A DNA stretch of 64,000 bases from Candidatus Rokuibacteriota bacterium (GTDB lineage Bacteria; Methylomirabilota; Methylomirabilia; Rokubacteriales; CSP1-6): assembly GCA_003221515.1 (NCBI GenBank), contig QHSI01000098.1:102961-166960 (forward strand), read 5' to 3'. Made by a program: the position numbers and the translations under genes. Below, piece after piece: positions 8,537 to 16,607 of the stretch. The first letter of the stretch is position 1, and the number at the start of each line of letters is the position of its first letter. The notes beneath the pieces were generated by a model that made no database searches, was not told where the DNA came from, and was given only the letters and a program-made list of their open reading frames with translations.

Positions 8537-8610
8537 GCTGCGGCTCCCCTCAGCGTCGGGCGTCCGGGAATTCCCGGAGTCGGGATGCATCGAATCAGAC
8601 CAATGGCCGA

Positions 8611-8639
8611 ACTATTGCCTCTGGACAAAGGCTTGTCAA
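8611..8639 (-). promoter_or_regulatory. Sigma70-type promoter of the FecR-domain gene
   Basis: Read on the minus strand: a perfect TTGACA (8639-8634), a 17-base spacer and AATAGT (8616-8611), giving a leader of about 70 bases before the ATG at 8536. A 6-bp dyad, GAATGA (8665-8670) and TCATTC (8679-8684), lies just upstream, between this promoter and the divergent cyclase gene, and is a possible operator. The 200-base divergent region is visibly AT-richer than its surroundings. Confidence 0.6.
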
Positions 8640-8736
8640 GTGCGTATCAAATCAGCGATTTCCTGAATGAGTGGATAGTCATTCGGCCGCCGCTTGGGGG
8701 TTTGCCCGGAATGCTAACGGTGGCGTAGAGTTGCGG

Positions 8737-10866
8737 ATGATGGGGCGGCGGCTCAGACGCTTTTGGAACCTGACGCGCAGGCATCTCGGCGGCATCGGCG
8801 CCGCTGTTCTTACTGTCGGTCTGGTTTACAGCGGGTCGGTCGAATGGCTCGAGCTCCGGTCGCTCGACAAGCGCTTCGAGCTCCGCCCCAGGCGCGCTCC
8901 CAGCGCGCCGATCGTCATCGTCTCGATCGACGAGGCATCGGTGAGAGAGCTGAACGAGCCCTGGCCCTTCCCGCGGCGTCTGCACGGCCAGCTCATCGAT
9001 CGCATCAGCGCCTGGAAGCCGCTCGTCATCGGCTTCGACGTCATCTTTCCCGAGCCCTCGTCACGCGGCAGGAAGGACGACGAGGTGCTCGGCGCCGCGG
9101 TCGCGCGTGCCGGCAACGTCGTCCTCGCCGCCTCGTGCATCAAGGAGATGCAGGCGTTGACCGACATCCAGATAGGTTACGTCGTCGTCGATTGCAACTT
9201 GCCCATCCTCGAGGTTGGCCGCGGCGCCGTCGCCGCCGCCCCGGTCGATTTGTATCAGGATGCCGACAGCCATGTCCGCCGTGCACCGCTGAACGTACTG
9301 GTCGGCGACAAGATGGAGCCCGGCTTCGACCACCAGATCTATCGCCAGGCCGTTGCCGCCGGACTGCCGGCGAAGGCGTTGCCGGATGCCGACACGATCC
9401 TGGTCAATTTCAGGGGCGGCCGTGACTCGTTCCCATCGATTCCGTACTACCGGATCGTCAAGGGCGAGGTGACGCCCGAGGAGTTCCCCGGGGAGCTCAC
9501 CGGCAAGATCGTCCTGATCGGCTCGACCACCCAGGCGGAACACGACGTCTTTCCGACGGTGTTCAGCGGCGGCGTGGGCATGTCGGGCGTCGAGATCCAC
9601 GCCAACGTGCTGGAGACACTCATTCGCGGCGATCCGATTCGCGAAGTGCCGCGGACGGTGTCGACCGCGCTCGCGCTGATCGCCGCATTGGCCGGATCGG
9701 GACTCGTCGTGCGCTTCCGTGCGCTCCGAGCGCTCGTGGTGACGGCGCTGGTGTGGGTCGTCGTCGCGGGACTCTCGTACGCCATCTTCGCGACGGCCGA
9801 CGTCTGGCTGCGTGATGCGGCGTTCACGGTCGGCCTGATGCTCGGCTACGGCTCGACCGCGACCGAGCACTTCATCCGCACGCAGCGGGAGCGGCGGCGG
9901 ATGTCCCTCTTCTTCTCCCAGGAGGTCGTCCGCACGCTGATGCGGGAGCGCGACGAGGGAAGCCTCACGTCGAGCCGCCGTGTCGTGACCGTGCTCTTCT
10001 CCGACATCCGCGATTTCACCTCGCTCTCGGAGAAGCTCGCGCCCGAGCAGGTCAACGAGATGGTGCTCGATTACCTCACCGAGATGACCGAGATCGTCGA
10101 GAAGAACGGCGGCGTGGTCGACAAGTACATCGGCGACTGCGTGATGGCGCTCTACAACGCGCCGCTGCCGAACGCGGACCACGCCGCGAACGCGGTCCGC
10201 ACCGGGCTCGAGCTCCAGGAGCGCGTGCTCAGCGTGTCGGCCAAGTGGCACGCCAAGATCGGCGTACCGATCCGCTGCGGCGTCGGCATCAACACCGGCG
10301 AGGCGGTCGTGGGCTTCCTGGGCTCACGGAAGCGCCCGGCGTACACGGCGATCGGCGACGCCGTCAACCTCGCGGCGCGGCTCGAGCCCCTCACCAAGGA
10401 CCACGGCGCCTCGATCATCATCAGCGAGTACACCCACGAGCTCGTGCAGGGACGCTTCCCGACGCGCCCGCTGGGCGAAGTGACGGTCAAAGGCAAGCTG
10501 CTGCCGGTGAAGATCTACGGCGTGGTGCCGGCCAGCGTGCGCCAGCACACTCGCGTCGCGCTCGACGCGGCCGCCATGCTCACCACGATCGGCGACGGGC
10601 AGAGCTGGCGTGCCCGAACCGCCGACATCAGCGAAGGCGGGCTGGCGCTCACCGGCCTGCCGCCCGACTGGGACGTCGGCCGCAAGATCCAGATTCGACT
10701 CGACGGCGGCGGGCTCTCGCGGCAGGTCTACGCCCAGGGCACGATCGTCTCGCGCCGCGGCGACGCCGCCGGGGTGCAGTTCACGACGGTGGAGGGCGAC
10801 TCGAAGCCCGCGATCGCCGATTGCGTGGCGCGCGGGCGCGAGACCGCGCTGGACGACGATCAGTAG
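8737..10866 (+). CDS. CHASE2 sensor - class III adenylate/guanylate cyclase - PilZ fusion
   Basis: A 709-residue membrane receptor. An N-terminal membrane anchor (about 15-35) precedes an extracytoplasmic CHASE2 domain (IVIVSIDEASVRELNEPWPFPRRLHG... KIVLIGSTTQAEHDVFPT, about 60-300). Three hydrophobic helices (about 310-390) follow, then a class III cyclase domain (about 415-595). The cyclase has metal-binding Asp residues in VLFSDIRDFTSLSE and DKYIGDCVMALYN and transition-state Asn/Arg in AIGDAVNLAARLE. The Thr in AYTAIGD favours ATP as substrate. The C-terminal ~105 residues form a PilZ domain with the c-di-GMP signature RQHTR ... DISEGG (RxxxR and DxSxxG). The protein is therefore predicted to make cAMP under joint control of an external signal and c-di-GMP. 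Start chosen at the first ATG of ATGATG after GTAGAGTTGCGG. Confidence 0.9.
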   Translation: MMGRRLRRFWNLTRRHLGGIGAAVLTVGLVYSGSVEWLELRSLDKRFELRPRRAPSAPIVIVSIDEASVRELNEPWPFPRRLHGQLIDRISAWKPLVIGFDVIFPEPSSRGRKDDEVLGAAVARAGNVVLAASCIKEMQALTDIQIGYVVVDCNLPILEVGRGAVAAAPVDLYQDADSHVRRAPLNVLVGDKMEPGFDHQIYRQAVAAGLPAKALPDADTILVNFRGGRDSFPSIPYYRIVKGEVTPEEFPGELTGKIVLIGSTTQAEHDVFPTVFSGGVGMSGVEIHANVLETLIRGDPIREVPRTVSTALALIAALAGSGLVVRFRALRALVVTALVWVVVAGLSYAIFATADVWLRDAAFTVGLMLGYGSTATEHFIRTQRERRRMSLFFSQEVVRTLMRERDEGSLTSSRRVVTVLFSDIRDFTSLSEKLAPEQVNEMVLDYLTEMTEIVEKNGGVVDKYIGDCVMALYNAPLPNADHAANAVRTGLELQERVLSVSAKWHAKIGVPIRCGVGINTGEAVVGFLGSRKRPAYTAIGDAVNLAARLEPLTKDHGASIIISEYTHELVQGRFPTRPLGEVTVKGKLLPVKIYGVVPASVRQHTRVALDAAAMLTTIGDGQSWRARTADISEGGLALTGLPPDWDVGRKIQIRLDGGGLSRQVYAQGTIVSRRGDAAGVQFTTVEGDSKPAIADCVARGRETALDDDQ

Positions 10867-10885
10867 CGGCGGCGCGCTGCGCCTC

Positions 10886-11317
10886 TCACGCCCCGGTCGA
10901 GCCGAAGCCGGCGGCGCCGCGCTCGCTCGGCGGTAACTCGCTCATCTCGGCCAGCTTCACCTGCTCGACGCGCTGAATGACGAGCTGCGCCACGCGTTGA
11001 CCGCGCTGCACGGTGACGGACTTCGCGTCGTGGTTCACGAGCAGGATCTTCACCTCGCCCCGGTAGCCAGAGTCGACCAGCCCCGGCGTATTGAGGATCG
11101 TCAGCCCCTGCGTCAGCGCGAGGCCCGAGCGGGGTAGCACGAGCCCGGCGTAACCGGTGGGAATGGCGACGGCGAGGCCGGTGCCGACGACGCCGCGGGC
11201 GCCCGGCTCGAGCGTCAGGTCGTGGGCGGCATGCAGGTCGAGTCCCGCGTCGCCCTCGCGCGCGTAGGCCGGCAGCGGCACCGACGGGTCGAGCCGCTTC
11301 ACCGCGAGCGTGATCAC
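10886..11317 (-). CDS. dut: dUTP diphosphatase (dUTPase)
   Basis: A 143-residue homotrimeric dUTPase hydrolysing dUTP to dUMP, which keeps uracil out of DNA and supplies thymidylate synthesis. All five family motifs are visible: DAGLDLHA, PRSGLA, GLVDSGYRGEV, QRGQRVAQLVI and the C-terminal P-loop-like ERGAAGFGSTG. The start codon overlaps the stop of the upstream quinone-reductase gene by four bases, so the two are translationally coupled on the minus strand. Confidence 0.96.
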   Translation of the reverse strand: MITLAVKRLDPSVPLPAYAREGDAGLDLHAAHDLTLEPGARGVVGTGLAVAIPTGYAGLVLPRSGLALTQGLTILNTPGLVDSGYRGEVKILLVNHDAKSVTVQRGQRVAQLVIQRVEQVKLAEMSELPPSERGAAGFGSTGA

Positions 11318-12288
11318 GGGATCACCACGACCTTGCCGTGGCTCTCGCGTGCCGCGATCGCGGCCAGCGCCTGCGGCGCCCGCCGGAGCGGGAACGTCTT
11401 CCAGACGATGGGCTTGAGCTGACCGGCCTCCGCGAGGTTCAGGAGCTCGACCATCCAGCGCCGCACCATGGTGGGCTCGCGCTGGCGGTAGAGCCCCCAG
11501 TGGACGCCGACCACGCTGATGTTCTTGAGGAGCACGCGGTTGGCGGCGACCTCACCGATGCGGCCGCTGGTGAAGCCGATCAGCAGCAGCCGGCCCTCGA
11601 ACGCGATGCAGCGGGTCGAGCCCTCGAACACGTCGCCGCCGACCGGATCGAAGACGACGTTCGCGCCCTGGCCGTGCGTCTCCCGGCTCACTCGCTCGAC
11701 CCACGCCTCGGTCTGGTAGTCGATGCCCACGTCGGCGCCGGCGGCGCCCGCGATCTCGAGCTTCTCTCGCGAACCGGCGGTGGCGATGACGCGCGCGCCC
11801 AGCGCACGCCCGAGCTGCACTGCCGCGAGGCCGGTGGAGCCCGCGGCCGCGTGGACGAGCAGCGTCTCACCGCGGCGCAGCGCGGCGCGATGGACGAGCG
11901 CGCACCATGCGGTCAGATACGCGAGGCCGAAGGCCGCGCCCTCCTCGTAGGTCATGAACTCCGGCAGGGCGTAGACGTGGCGCTGATCCACCGCGACCGC
12001 CTCCGCGTAGCCGCCCCACGCGAGGGTTGCGAACACGCGCTCCCCGAGGCCGACCTCGGTCACGCCGGCGCCCACGTCGCGCACGACCCCCGCCACTTCG
12101 AAGCCCGGGCTGAAGGGGAACTGCGGCCGGTGCTGATAGGTGCCCCGCACGAGGAGGATGTCGGGAAAGGTGCAGCCGATCGCGCGGACGTCGATGACGA
12201 CCTCGCCCGCTTGCGGCCGGGGCATCGGCACGTCCGCGTACTCGAGCGTCGACGGCTCGCCCCACCCGCGCGCCAGCATCGCTTTCAT
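11314..12288 (-). CDS. NADPH:quinone oxidoreductase / zinc-independent MDR family
   Basis: A 324-residue medium-chain dehydrogenase/reductase. The start at MKAMLARGWGEPSTLEY matches the family's usual first residues; nine further codons upstream are unlikely. An N-terminal GroES-like domain carries GCTFPDILLVRGTYQHRPQFPFSPGFEVAG, and the NAD(P)-binding Rossmann motif lies in LLVHAAAGSTGLAAVQLGRALGARVIATAGS. The structural zinc-binding cysteines of alcohol dehydrogenases are absent, as in quinone oxidoreductases. It is likely to reduce quinones or enones with NADPH. Immediately followed by dut with a 4-base overlap. Confidence 0.9.
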   Translation of the reverse strand: MKAMLARGWGEPSTLEYADVPMPRPQAGEVVIDVRAIGCTFPDILLVRGTYQHRPQFPFSPGFEVAGVVRDVGAGVTEVGLGERVFATLAWGGYAEAVAVDQRHVYALPEFMTYEEGAAFGLAYLTAWCALVHRAALRRGETLLVHAAAGSTGLAAVQLGRALGARVIATAGSREKLEIAGAAGADVGIDYQTEAWVERVSRETHGQGANVVFDPVGGDVFEGSTRCIAFEGRLLLIGFTSGRIGEVAANRVLLKNISVVGVHWGLYRQREPTMVRRWMVELLNLAEAGQLKPIVWKTFPLRRAPQALAAIAARESHGKVVVIP

Positions 12289-12335
12289 CGTCTCGACCCG
12301 CGCGAATCCTAGCACGAGGCGGGTAAGATGAGCGC

Positions 12336-12641
12336 GTGCCCGACTCCCCCGCGACGCTCGCCGGCGTCACTGTGCTCGACCTCGCGACGTATCTGGCCGC
12401 GCCGCTCTGCGCGACGTTCTTCGGCGAATTCGGCGCCGAGGTGATCGAGGTCGAGCAGCCGCGCGTCGGCGACGATCTGCGCCGCCTTGGCCGCAGCACC
12501 GACGGGGCGGGCGGCGGCTCCTCCTGGTGGCTCGTGGAGGCGCGCAACAAGAAGTCGATCACCGGCGAGGAGATCTACGGACAGCCGCTCGGCCTCGGGC
12601 GCGCGGAGCTGGAGCGGCTCCGCGCCCGCGGCGTCATCTGA
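12336..12641 (+). pseudogene. CaiB/BaiF family III CoA-transferase, collapsed by an in-frame internal deletion
   Basis: The first ~75 residues are a normal CaiB/BaiF N-terminus (LAGVTVLDLATYLAAPLCATFFGEFGAEVIEVEQP ... WLVEARNKKSIT). The last ~25 are a normal C-terminus (GEEIYGQPLGLGRAELERLRARGVI). About 300 central residues, including the catalytic Asp region, are missing between 12559 and 12565, yet the frame is kept. Family members are about 400 residues and this is 101, so it cannot be an active transferase. A TAAGAT hexamer lies 6 bases before the GTG start, so the 5' signals are intact. Deletion in the genome or a collapse in assembly are both possible. Its 3' end overlaps the convergent protease gene by 8 bases. 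Confidence 0.8.
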
Positions 12642-14595
12642 CGCTCGGCGCCTGCGCGCGCTCCTGGTCGGTGGCGACGACGAGGTTCGAGAGGCGCCTG
12701 AGCAGCTCGATGGCCAGCTGGGGACGGTTCCGGACGAGCCACTCGAGCCGCTCGTCCTTGATCACGAGCAGCTCGACGTCCTCGGCGGCGGCGGCGGTGG
12801 CCGAGCGCGGTCCCTTGCGGAAGAGCCCGATCTCGCCGAGGGGCTCGCCCTCACCGATCCGGTTCAAGACCTTTTCTACACCGTCGAAGCTCCGGCGGAT
12901 CTCGACGGTTCCGGAGTGGATGACGAAGGCCTCGTCGCGGGCGTCGTCGCCCTCTTTGAAGATGATCTCGCCGCGCTTGAACGTCCGCCGCTCGATGTCG
13001 CCCAGCGACAGGTTCTTGTAGATTTCGAGGCCGATCGACGGCAGCGCCGACTTGCCCTCGACCGGCAGCCGCGCGTTGGTCCACCCGCCGAGGCCGCCCT
13101 TGAGGATCCGCACGTGCTTGTAGCCCCGCTGGCGGAGCAGGGCGGCGACCCGCTCGCTGGTCGCCTCCTCGGGGCTCGTGCAGTAGGTGACGATCATCTG
13201 CGTGGGCTCGATGTTGAGCGGAGCCTTGTCCGCCTCCTCGGGCGCGAGCCGGATCGAGCCCGGCAGCCGGAGCGGGCTCGTCTCGAAGTCGGCCTTGGTC
13301 CGCACGTCGAGCAAGACCGGATTGAGCCCTCGCTCGATGAACCCGATGACCTGAGTCGGCACGACCCGGAAGCGATTCTTCCACCAGCGCTTGCCCCACA
13401 TGCCGCCGTAGACGCCGACACTCGCCAGCGTCACGCCCAGCGTCGCCAGCGCCCACGGGAACGGCTGCGGCGGCGGGTTCTTCGCGAGCCGGTCGGCCTT
13501 CTCCAGCGTGTGCTTGACGTCGACCAGGTTCGGCACCAGCTTGTCGGCCTCGGTGAGCTTCGCGACGGACGCTTTGTAGTGCCCGTCGAAGAAGAGCTCG
13601 ATCGCGGCGGCCCACACGGCGTTGAACTTGCTGTCGCCGGGCTTCTTGACCTCGGTGCCCTGCAGGAAGGTGGCGACGTCCCTCGCCGGAATCAGGAAGT
13701 TGAACCCTTGCACGGGCGCGCCCGACGCCGAGAGCGTGACGGCCACCATCACGCCGACCAGCGTGGCCTCGTCGCCGATCGCGGGCCCGCCGCTGTTGCC
13801 GTGGGACGCGGAGGCGTCCGTCTGCACGAGATCCTGACCGATCTGGTCCTGCTTGATCCCGGACACGGCGCCGTTGGTGACCGACGCCTCGAGCGTGGCG
13901 CTCTGGTTGAGCAGCTCGTGGGACAGGACGACGCCCGGAAAGCCCAGGATGTGGACGGCATCGCCGATCTGCGGCTCGCGCTTGGCGAGACCGATCGCCG
14001 GGTACTCGCCGTCCGGCACGCGCAGGAGCGCCAGGTCGCGCCCCGAGCCGGGCAGCGGCTTGCCGGCGTTGTCGAGCAGGAGCAGTGGGCTGAACTTCTT
14101 GACCTCTGCCTTGAGCTTGGCGCCGTTCGAGAGCAGGACGGTGATCTGTGGCTGCGCCTCGACCTTGGCGCCGGCGAGCGCGCGGCCGATGGCCTCCCGG
14201 CGGATTTCTTCCTCGACTTCCGGCCGCGCCCCGACCATGAATCCTCGAGCGCGGAGCTGCGGCACGACGCACGCTTCGTCGATCGCCTTTTTCTTCAGCT
14301 CGTGTATGACCCACGCCGGCAGCCGGAACGCCGGGTCGATGACGTGCGCGTTGGTGATGATGAAGCCGCGGCCGTCGACGAACCAGCCGGTGCCCGTCTC
14401 CCGAAACGGCGGTGGGGTCACCGTCGTCGGCCCGCGCCCGCAGTTCAGCGTCACGTCGGCGCCCACCTCGGCGGTGATGAGCACGACGGCCGGCTTCACC
14501 CGGAGAATGGCTTCCTGGACGGACAGCGCCTCGATCGGCGTGGGAGCGGCGAGCCAGGCGCTCGCGAACAGGAGCCCGACGATCGAGGCTCTCAT
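12634..14595 (-). CDS. Trypsin-like (HtrA-type) protease - rhodanese - cyclic-nucleotide-binding fusion
   Basis: A 653-residue exported or membrane protein. The start at 14595 gives a signal sequence (MRASIVGLLFASAWLAAPTP). The protease domain (about 25-310) has His in IITNAHVI (about 83), Asp in GRDLALLRV (about 186) and Ser in ASHGNSGGPA (about 266). A single membrane segment follows (PWALATLGVTLASVGVYGG, about 380). Then come a rhodanese domain with PVLLDVRTKADFE and an active-site Cys in VTYCTSPEEATSERVA (about 465), and a cNMP-binding domain with IIFKEGDDARDEAFVIHSG and the phosphate-binding cassette GEIGLFRKGPRSATA. With the membrane segment, protease outside and rhodanese/cNMP inside is the expected topology. 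The order of domains is unusual. Confidence 0.88.
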   Translation of the reverse strand: MRASIVGLLFASAWLAAPTPIEALSVQEAILRVKPAVVLITAEVGADVTLNCGRGPTTVTPPPFRETGTGWFVDGRGFIITNAHVIDPAFRLPAWVIHELKKKAIDEACVVPQLRARGFMVGARPEVEEEIRREAIGRALAGAKVEAQPQITVLLSNGAKLKAEVKKFSPLLLLDNAGKPLPGSGRDLALLRVPDGEYPAIGLAKREPQIGDAVHILGFPGVVLSHELLNQSATLEASVTNGAVSGIKQDQIGQDLVQTDASASHGNSGGPAIGDEATLVGVMVAVTLSASGAPVQGFNFLIPARDVATFLQGTEVKKPGDSKFNAVWAAAIELFFDGHYKASVAKLTEADKLVPNLVDVKHTLEKADRLAKNPPPQPFPWALATLGVTLASVGVYGGMWGKRWWKNRFRVVPTQVIGFIERGLNPVLLDVRTKADFETSPLRLPGSIRLAPEEADKAPLNIEPTQMIVTYCTSPEEATSERVAALLRQRGYKHVRILKGGLGGWTNARLPVEGKSALPSIGLEIYKNLSLGDIERRTFKRGEIIFKEGDDARDEAFVIHSGTVEIRRSFDGVEKVLNRIGEGEPLGEIGLFRKGPRSATAAAAEDVELLVIKDERLEWLVRNRPQLAIELLRRLSNLVVATDQERAQAPSVR

Positions 14596-14642
14596 CGGCT
14601 GGCAACGTATCACGGAGCGCGCGCAGCGTACAATGACGGCCC
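14596..14642. promoter_or_regulatory. Overlapping divergent promoters in a 47-base intergenic space
   Basis: On the plus strand TACAAT (14629-14634) stands 8 bases before the cupin ATG. On the minus strand TTGTAC (14633-14628), an 18-base spacer and TACGTT (14609-14604 region) face the protease gene. The two promoters share the GTACAA bases, so they should exclude one another. Both transcripts would be nearly leaderless. Confidence 0.4.
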
Positions 14643-15305
14643 ATGACGTCCAACGACACGTTGCGACTGTGCGAGGACGCGCTGCCCTCCGACGGCCGAC
14701 TCGCGCTGCCACCGCGCGCGCGTGTGATCTACGTGAAGCGCGGCGGCGTCGTGGTGGCGAGCGCGGGCCGCGACTCGCGCGTCGCGGAGGACCAGGCGTG
14801 GCACGGCGCCGTCGCGTGCTCGGTGACGGCCGGAAGCGGCGGCGCCACGCTGTGGCGGTGGGAGCTGATCCGCGGCGCCGGCGCGGCCGAGGACTCACAC
14901 GCCGGAACGACGCGGGTGTTGCTCGAGCACGCCATCGACCTCGACCAGGGCGGGGAATATCTGATGCGCGCCGACCGGGTGGACTTCGCGCCGGGCGGCG
15001 TCGCGCTGCCGCATCGCCACCGCGGCGGCGGCATCCGGTGCCTGGTCGCCGGCACGCTCGACGTCACGGTCGGCGACCGGCCGGCGCGACGGATCGCGCC
15101 CGGCGGCGCCTGGTTCGAGAGCGGCCGTGAGCCGGTGCTGGCGGTCGCGTCGAAGGACGACGCGACGAGCTTCATCCGCGTCGCGATCCTGCCGCGCGAG
15201 ATCCGCGGCCGGACGTCGATCATCTACGTGAACCCGAGCGACGCCGAGCGCGGACGCCCGCGCACGTACACGGTCTTCGTCGACGAGCCGATCGCGCTCG
15301 ACTGA
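14643..15305 (+). CDS. Cupin-fold protein of unknown function
   Basis: A 220-residue cytoplasmic protein with two cupin-like halves. The second is clearer: VALPHRHRGGGIRCLVAGTLDVTVGD supplies a His-rich metal-binding motif (HRHRGGG), followed by GGAWFESGREPVLAVAS. The first half (residues 50-110) lacks metal ligands. Bicupins of this kind bind small acids or act as sensors; no substrate can be named. crcB follows 30 bases downstream in the same direction, so they may be cotranscribed. Confidence 0.65.
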   Translation: MTSNDTLRLCEDALPSDGRLALPPRARVIYVKRGGVVVASAGRDSRVAEDQAWHGAVACSVTAGSGGATLWRWELIRGAGAAEDSHAGTTRVLLEHAIDLDQGGEYLMRADRVDFAPGGVALPHRHRGGGIRCLVAGTLDVTVGDRPARRIAPGGAWFESGREPVLAVASKDDATSFIRVAILPREIRGRTSIIYVNPSDAERGRPRTYTVFVDEPIALD

Positions 15306-15335
15306 TTCGACGGCGATTCGAGGAGGAGGAGGGAC

Positions 15336-15728
15336 GTGGTGGAGCGCTTCCTCTTGATCTGCGCCGGCGGCGCGATCGGCACCGGGCTCCGATATCTGAC
15401 CGCCGGGCTCGCCGCGCGCTGGCTCGGCGCCGACTTCCCCTACGGCACGCTGATCGTCAACGTCGTCGGCTCGTTCCTGATCGGCCTGATCCAGCAGGTC
15501 GGCTTGACGACGCTGCTCATCCCGGACACGGCGCGCCTGTTCTTGACGGTCGGCATCATGGGCGGGCTCACGACGTACTCGTCCTTCACCTACGAGACGC
15601 TGCGGCTGGTCGAGGGCGGCGCGTGGGGTCAGGCGTGGATCAACGTCCTGGTGACGACGGCGCTCTGCCTGGCGGTGTGCTTTCTCGGCATCGCGGCCGG
15701 GCGCCTGCTCGTCGAGGCACGGGTGTAG
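15336..15728 (+). CDS. crcB: Fluoride channel CrcB/Fluc
   Basis: A 130-residue four-helix membrane protein that exports fluoride as an antiparallel dimer. It shows the family motifs GGAIGTGLRYL, the FPYGTLIVNVVGSFLIGL stretch with the pore-lining Asn, and GGLTTYSSFTYET with the TTYSTF-like Phe/Thr track. Length is normal. A GGAGGAGGAGGGA stretch precedes the GTG start. No fluoride riboswitch is visible upstream. A damaged DUF190 gene follows directly; crcB-DUF190 is a common bacterial pair. Confidence 0.95.
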   Translation: MVERFLLICAGGAIGTGLRYLTAGLAARWLGADFPYGTLIVNVVGSFLIGLIQQVGLTTLLIPDTARLFLTVGIMGGLTTYSSFTYETLRLVEGGAWGQAWINVLVTTALCLAVCFLGIAAGRLLVEARV

Positions 15729-15730
15729 CG

Positions 15731-16032
15731 ATGAGAAAGATCGAAGGCGAGCAAGTCTCGATGCGCGTGTTTCTCGGCGAATCCGACCGCGCCGGCCACC
15801 GACCACTGTCCACAGCGCTGCTGGAGCTTTTCAAGGCCAGAGGCCTTGCCGGCGCGACCATCGTGGATCTGCCGTTGGTGATCGAGGTAGTGGACACGCA
15901 GGAGCACCTGGACGCGGTGCTCCCGGAGGTGGACCGCCTCATGCCGGGGGGCTGATCACGATGGAGAAAGTGCATGTCCTGCACTACGCTCCCAACGGCG
16001 CTGCTCAGCGGCCGCCCCAGCGCGCCTCCTGA
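15731..16032 (+). pseudogene. DUF190 family gene broken by an internal deletion and a frameshift
   Basis: The start (MRKIEGEQVSMRVFLGESDRAGHRPL) and the segment LLELFKARGLAGATI match DUF190, but the family's central RG.GFG....H...LSPDLP block is missing. Instead AGATI runs directly into VDLPLVIEVVD, a deletion of about 23-25 residues. The frame then stops at 15953 within six Gs (15946-15951). Shifting by one base restores the expected C-terminus LITMEKVHVLHY up to a stop at 16030-16032. Two independent lesions argue for decay, although a homopolymer error could explain the second. The family is of unknown function and often accompanies crcB. Confidence 0.75.
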
Positions 16033-16517
16033 TAAATGCGCCGCTGCGCGTCGGTCAGGAGGTCGCGCGTCTTGAGGTGCGTGAGGAGATGGACCAATCG
16101 GACCTCGCTCCGCGCGCGCTCGACCTCGGCGACCGCCGCCCGCACCGACGCCTCGCCGGCCACGCGGTCGGCGAAGAGGCGGCGCAGCCTGGCCTCCGCC
16201 TCGAGCAGGCGCGCGCTCTTGGGCTTCGACTCCGCGGACATCGCGTGCAGGAGCGCCCGCACTTTCGTCGCCTGGTCGGCGGTGAGGCCCAGAGGCTCTT
16301 GCAGCTCCAGCACGTGCAGCGGCCCAGGGTAGCCGTTCTGGTCGGCCGCGAACGCCAGGCCGAACCCTCGGCCGTCTCCGACCACCTTCTCGAACTCGGT
16401 CTCGCACGCCTGGGCGGCCTGATGGCCGCGCGATGGGCTCCCGTCGTGCGCGTGCTGGGCCCACGCCAACGACGCGACGAGCCCGATCGCGGCGAGCGTC
16501 ATGACCATGGTTCGCAT
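16005..16517 (-). CDS. Spy/CpxP-like periplasmic protein
   Basis: A 170-residue secreted helical protein. The signal peptide MRTMVMTLAAIGLVASLAWAQ is followed by His-rich residues (HAHDGSPSRGHQ) and an LTXXQ-like core: LQEPLGLTADQATKVRALLHAM, then VHLLTHLKTRDLLTDAQRRIYQ. Spy/CpxP and CnrX-type metal-sensor relatives share this fold, binding unfolded proteins or metal ions in the periplasm. Residues 43-70 are an insertion not typical of Spy. AAGGAGG precedes the ATG. Its 3' end overlaps the tail of the decayed DUF190 gene. Confidence 0.75.
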   Translation of the reverse strand: MRTMVMTLAAIGLVASLAWAQHAHDGSPSRGHQAAQACETEFEKVVGDGRGFGLAFAADQNGYPGPLHVLELQEPLGLTADQATKVRALLHAMSAESKPKSARLLEAEARLRRLFADRVAGEASVRAAVAEVERARSEVRLVHLLTHLKTRDLLTDAQRRIYQEARWGGR

Positions 16518-16607
16518 TCCGGGACCTCCTTCGATGTCTGACCAGCAGGGTGAGGCCGGCGCGGCGGGACGTCCGCCCCTGGACAGCCGGCGGCGCGTCC
16601 TGCCGTG

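Noticed and set aside
15306-15335. Possible fluoride riboswitch before crcB
   Set aside because: Only 30 bases separate the cupin stop and crcB, too short, and no riboswitch core sequence is visible.
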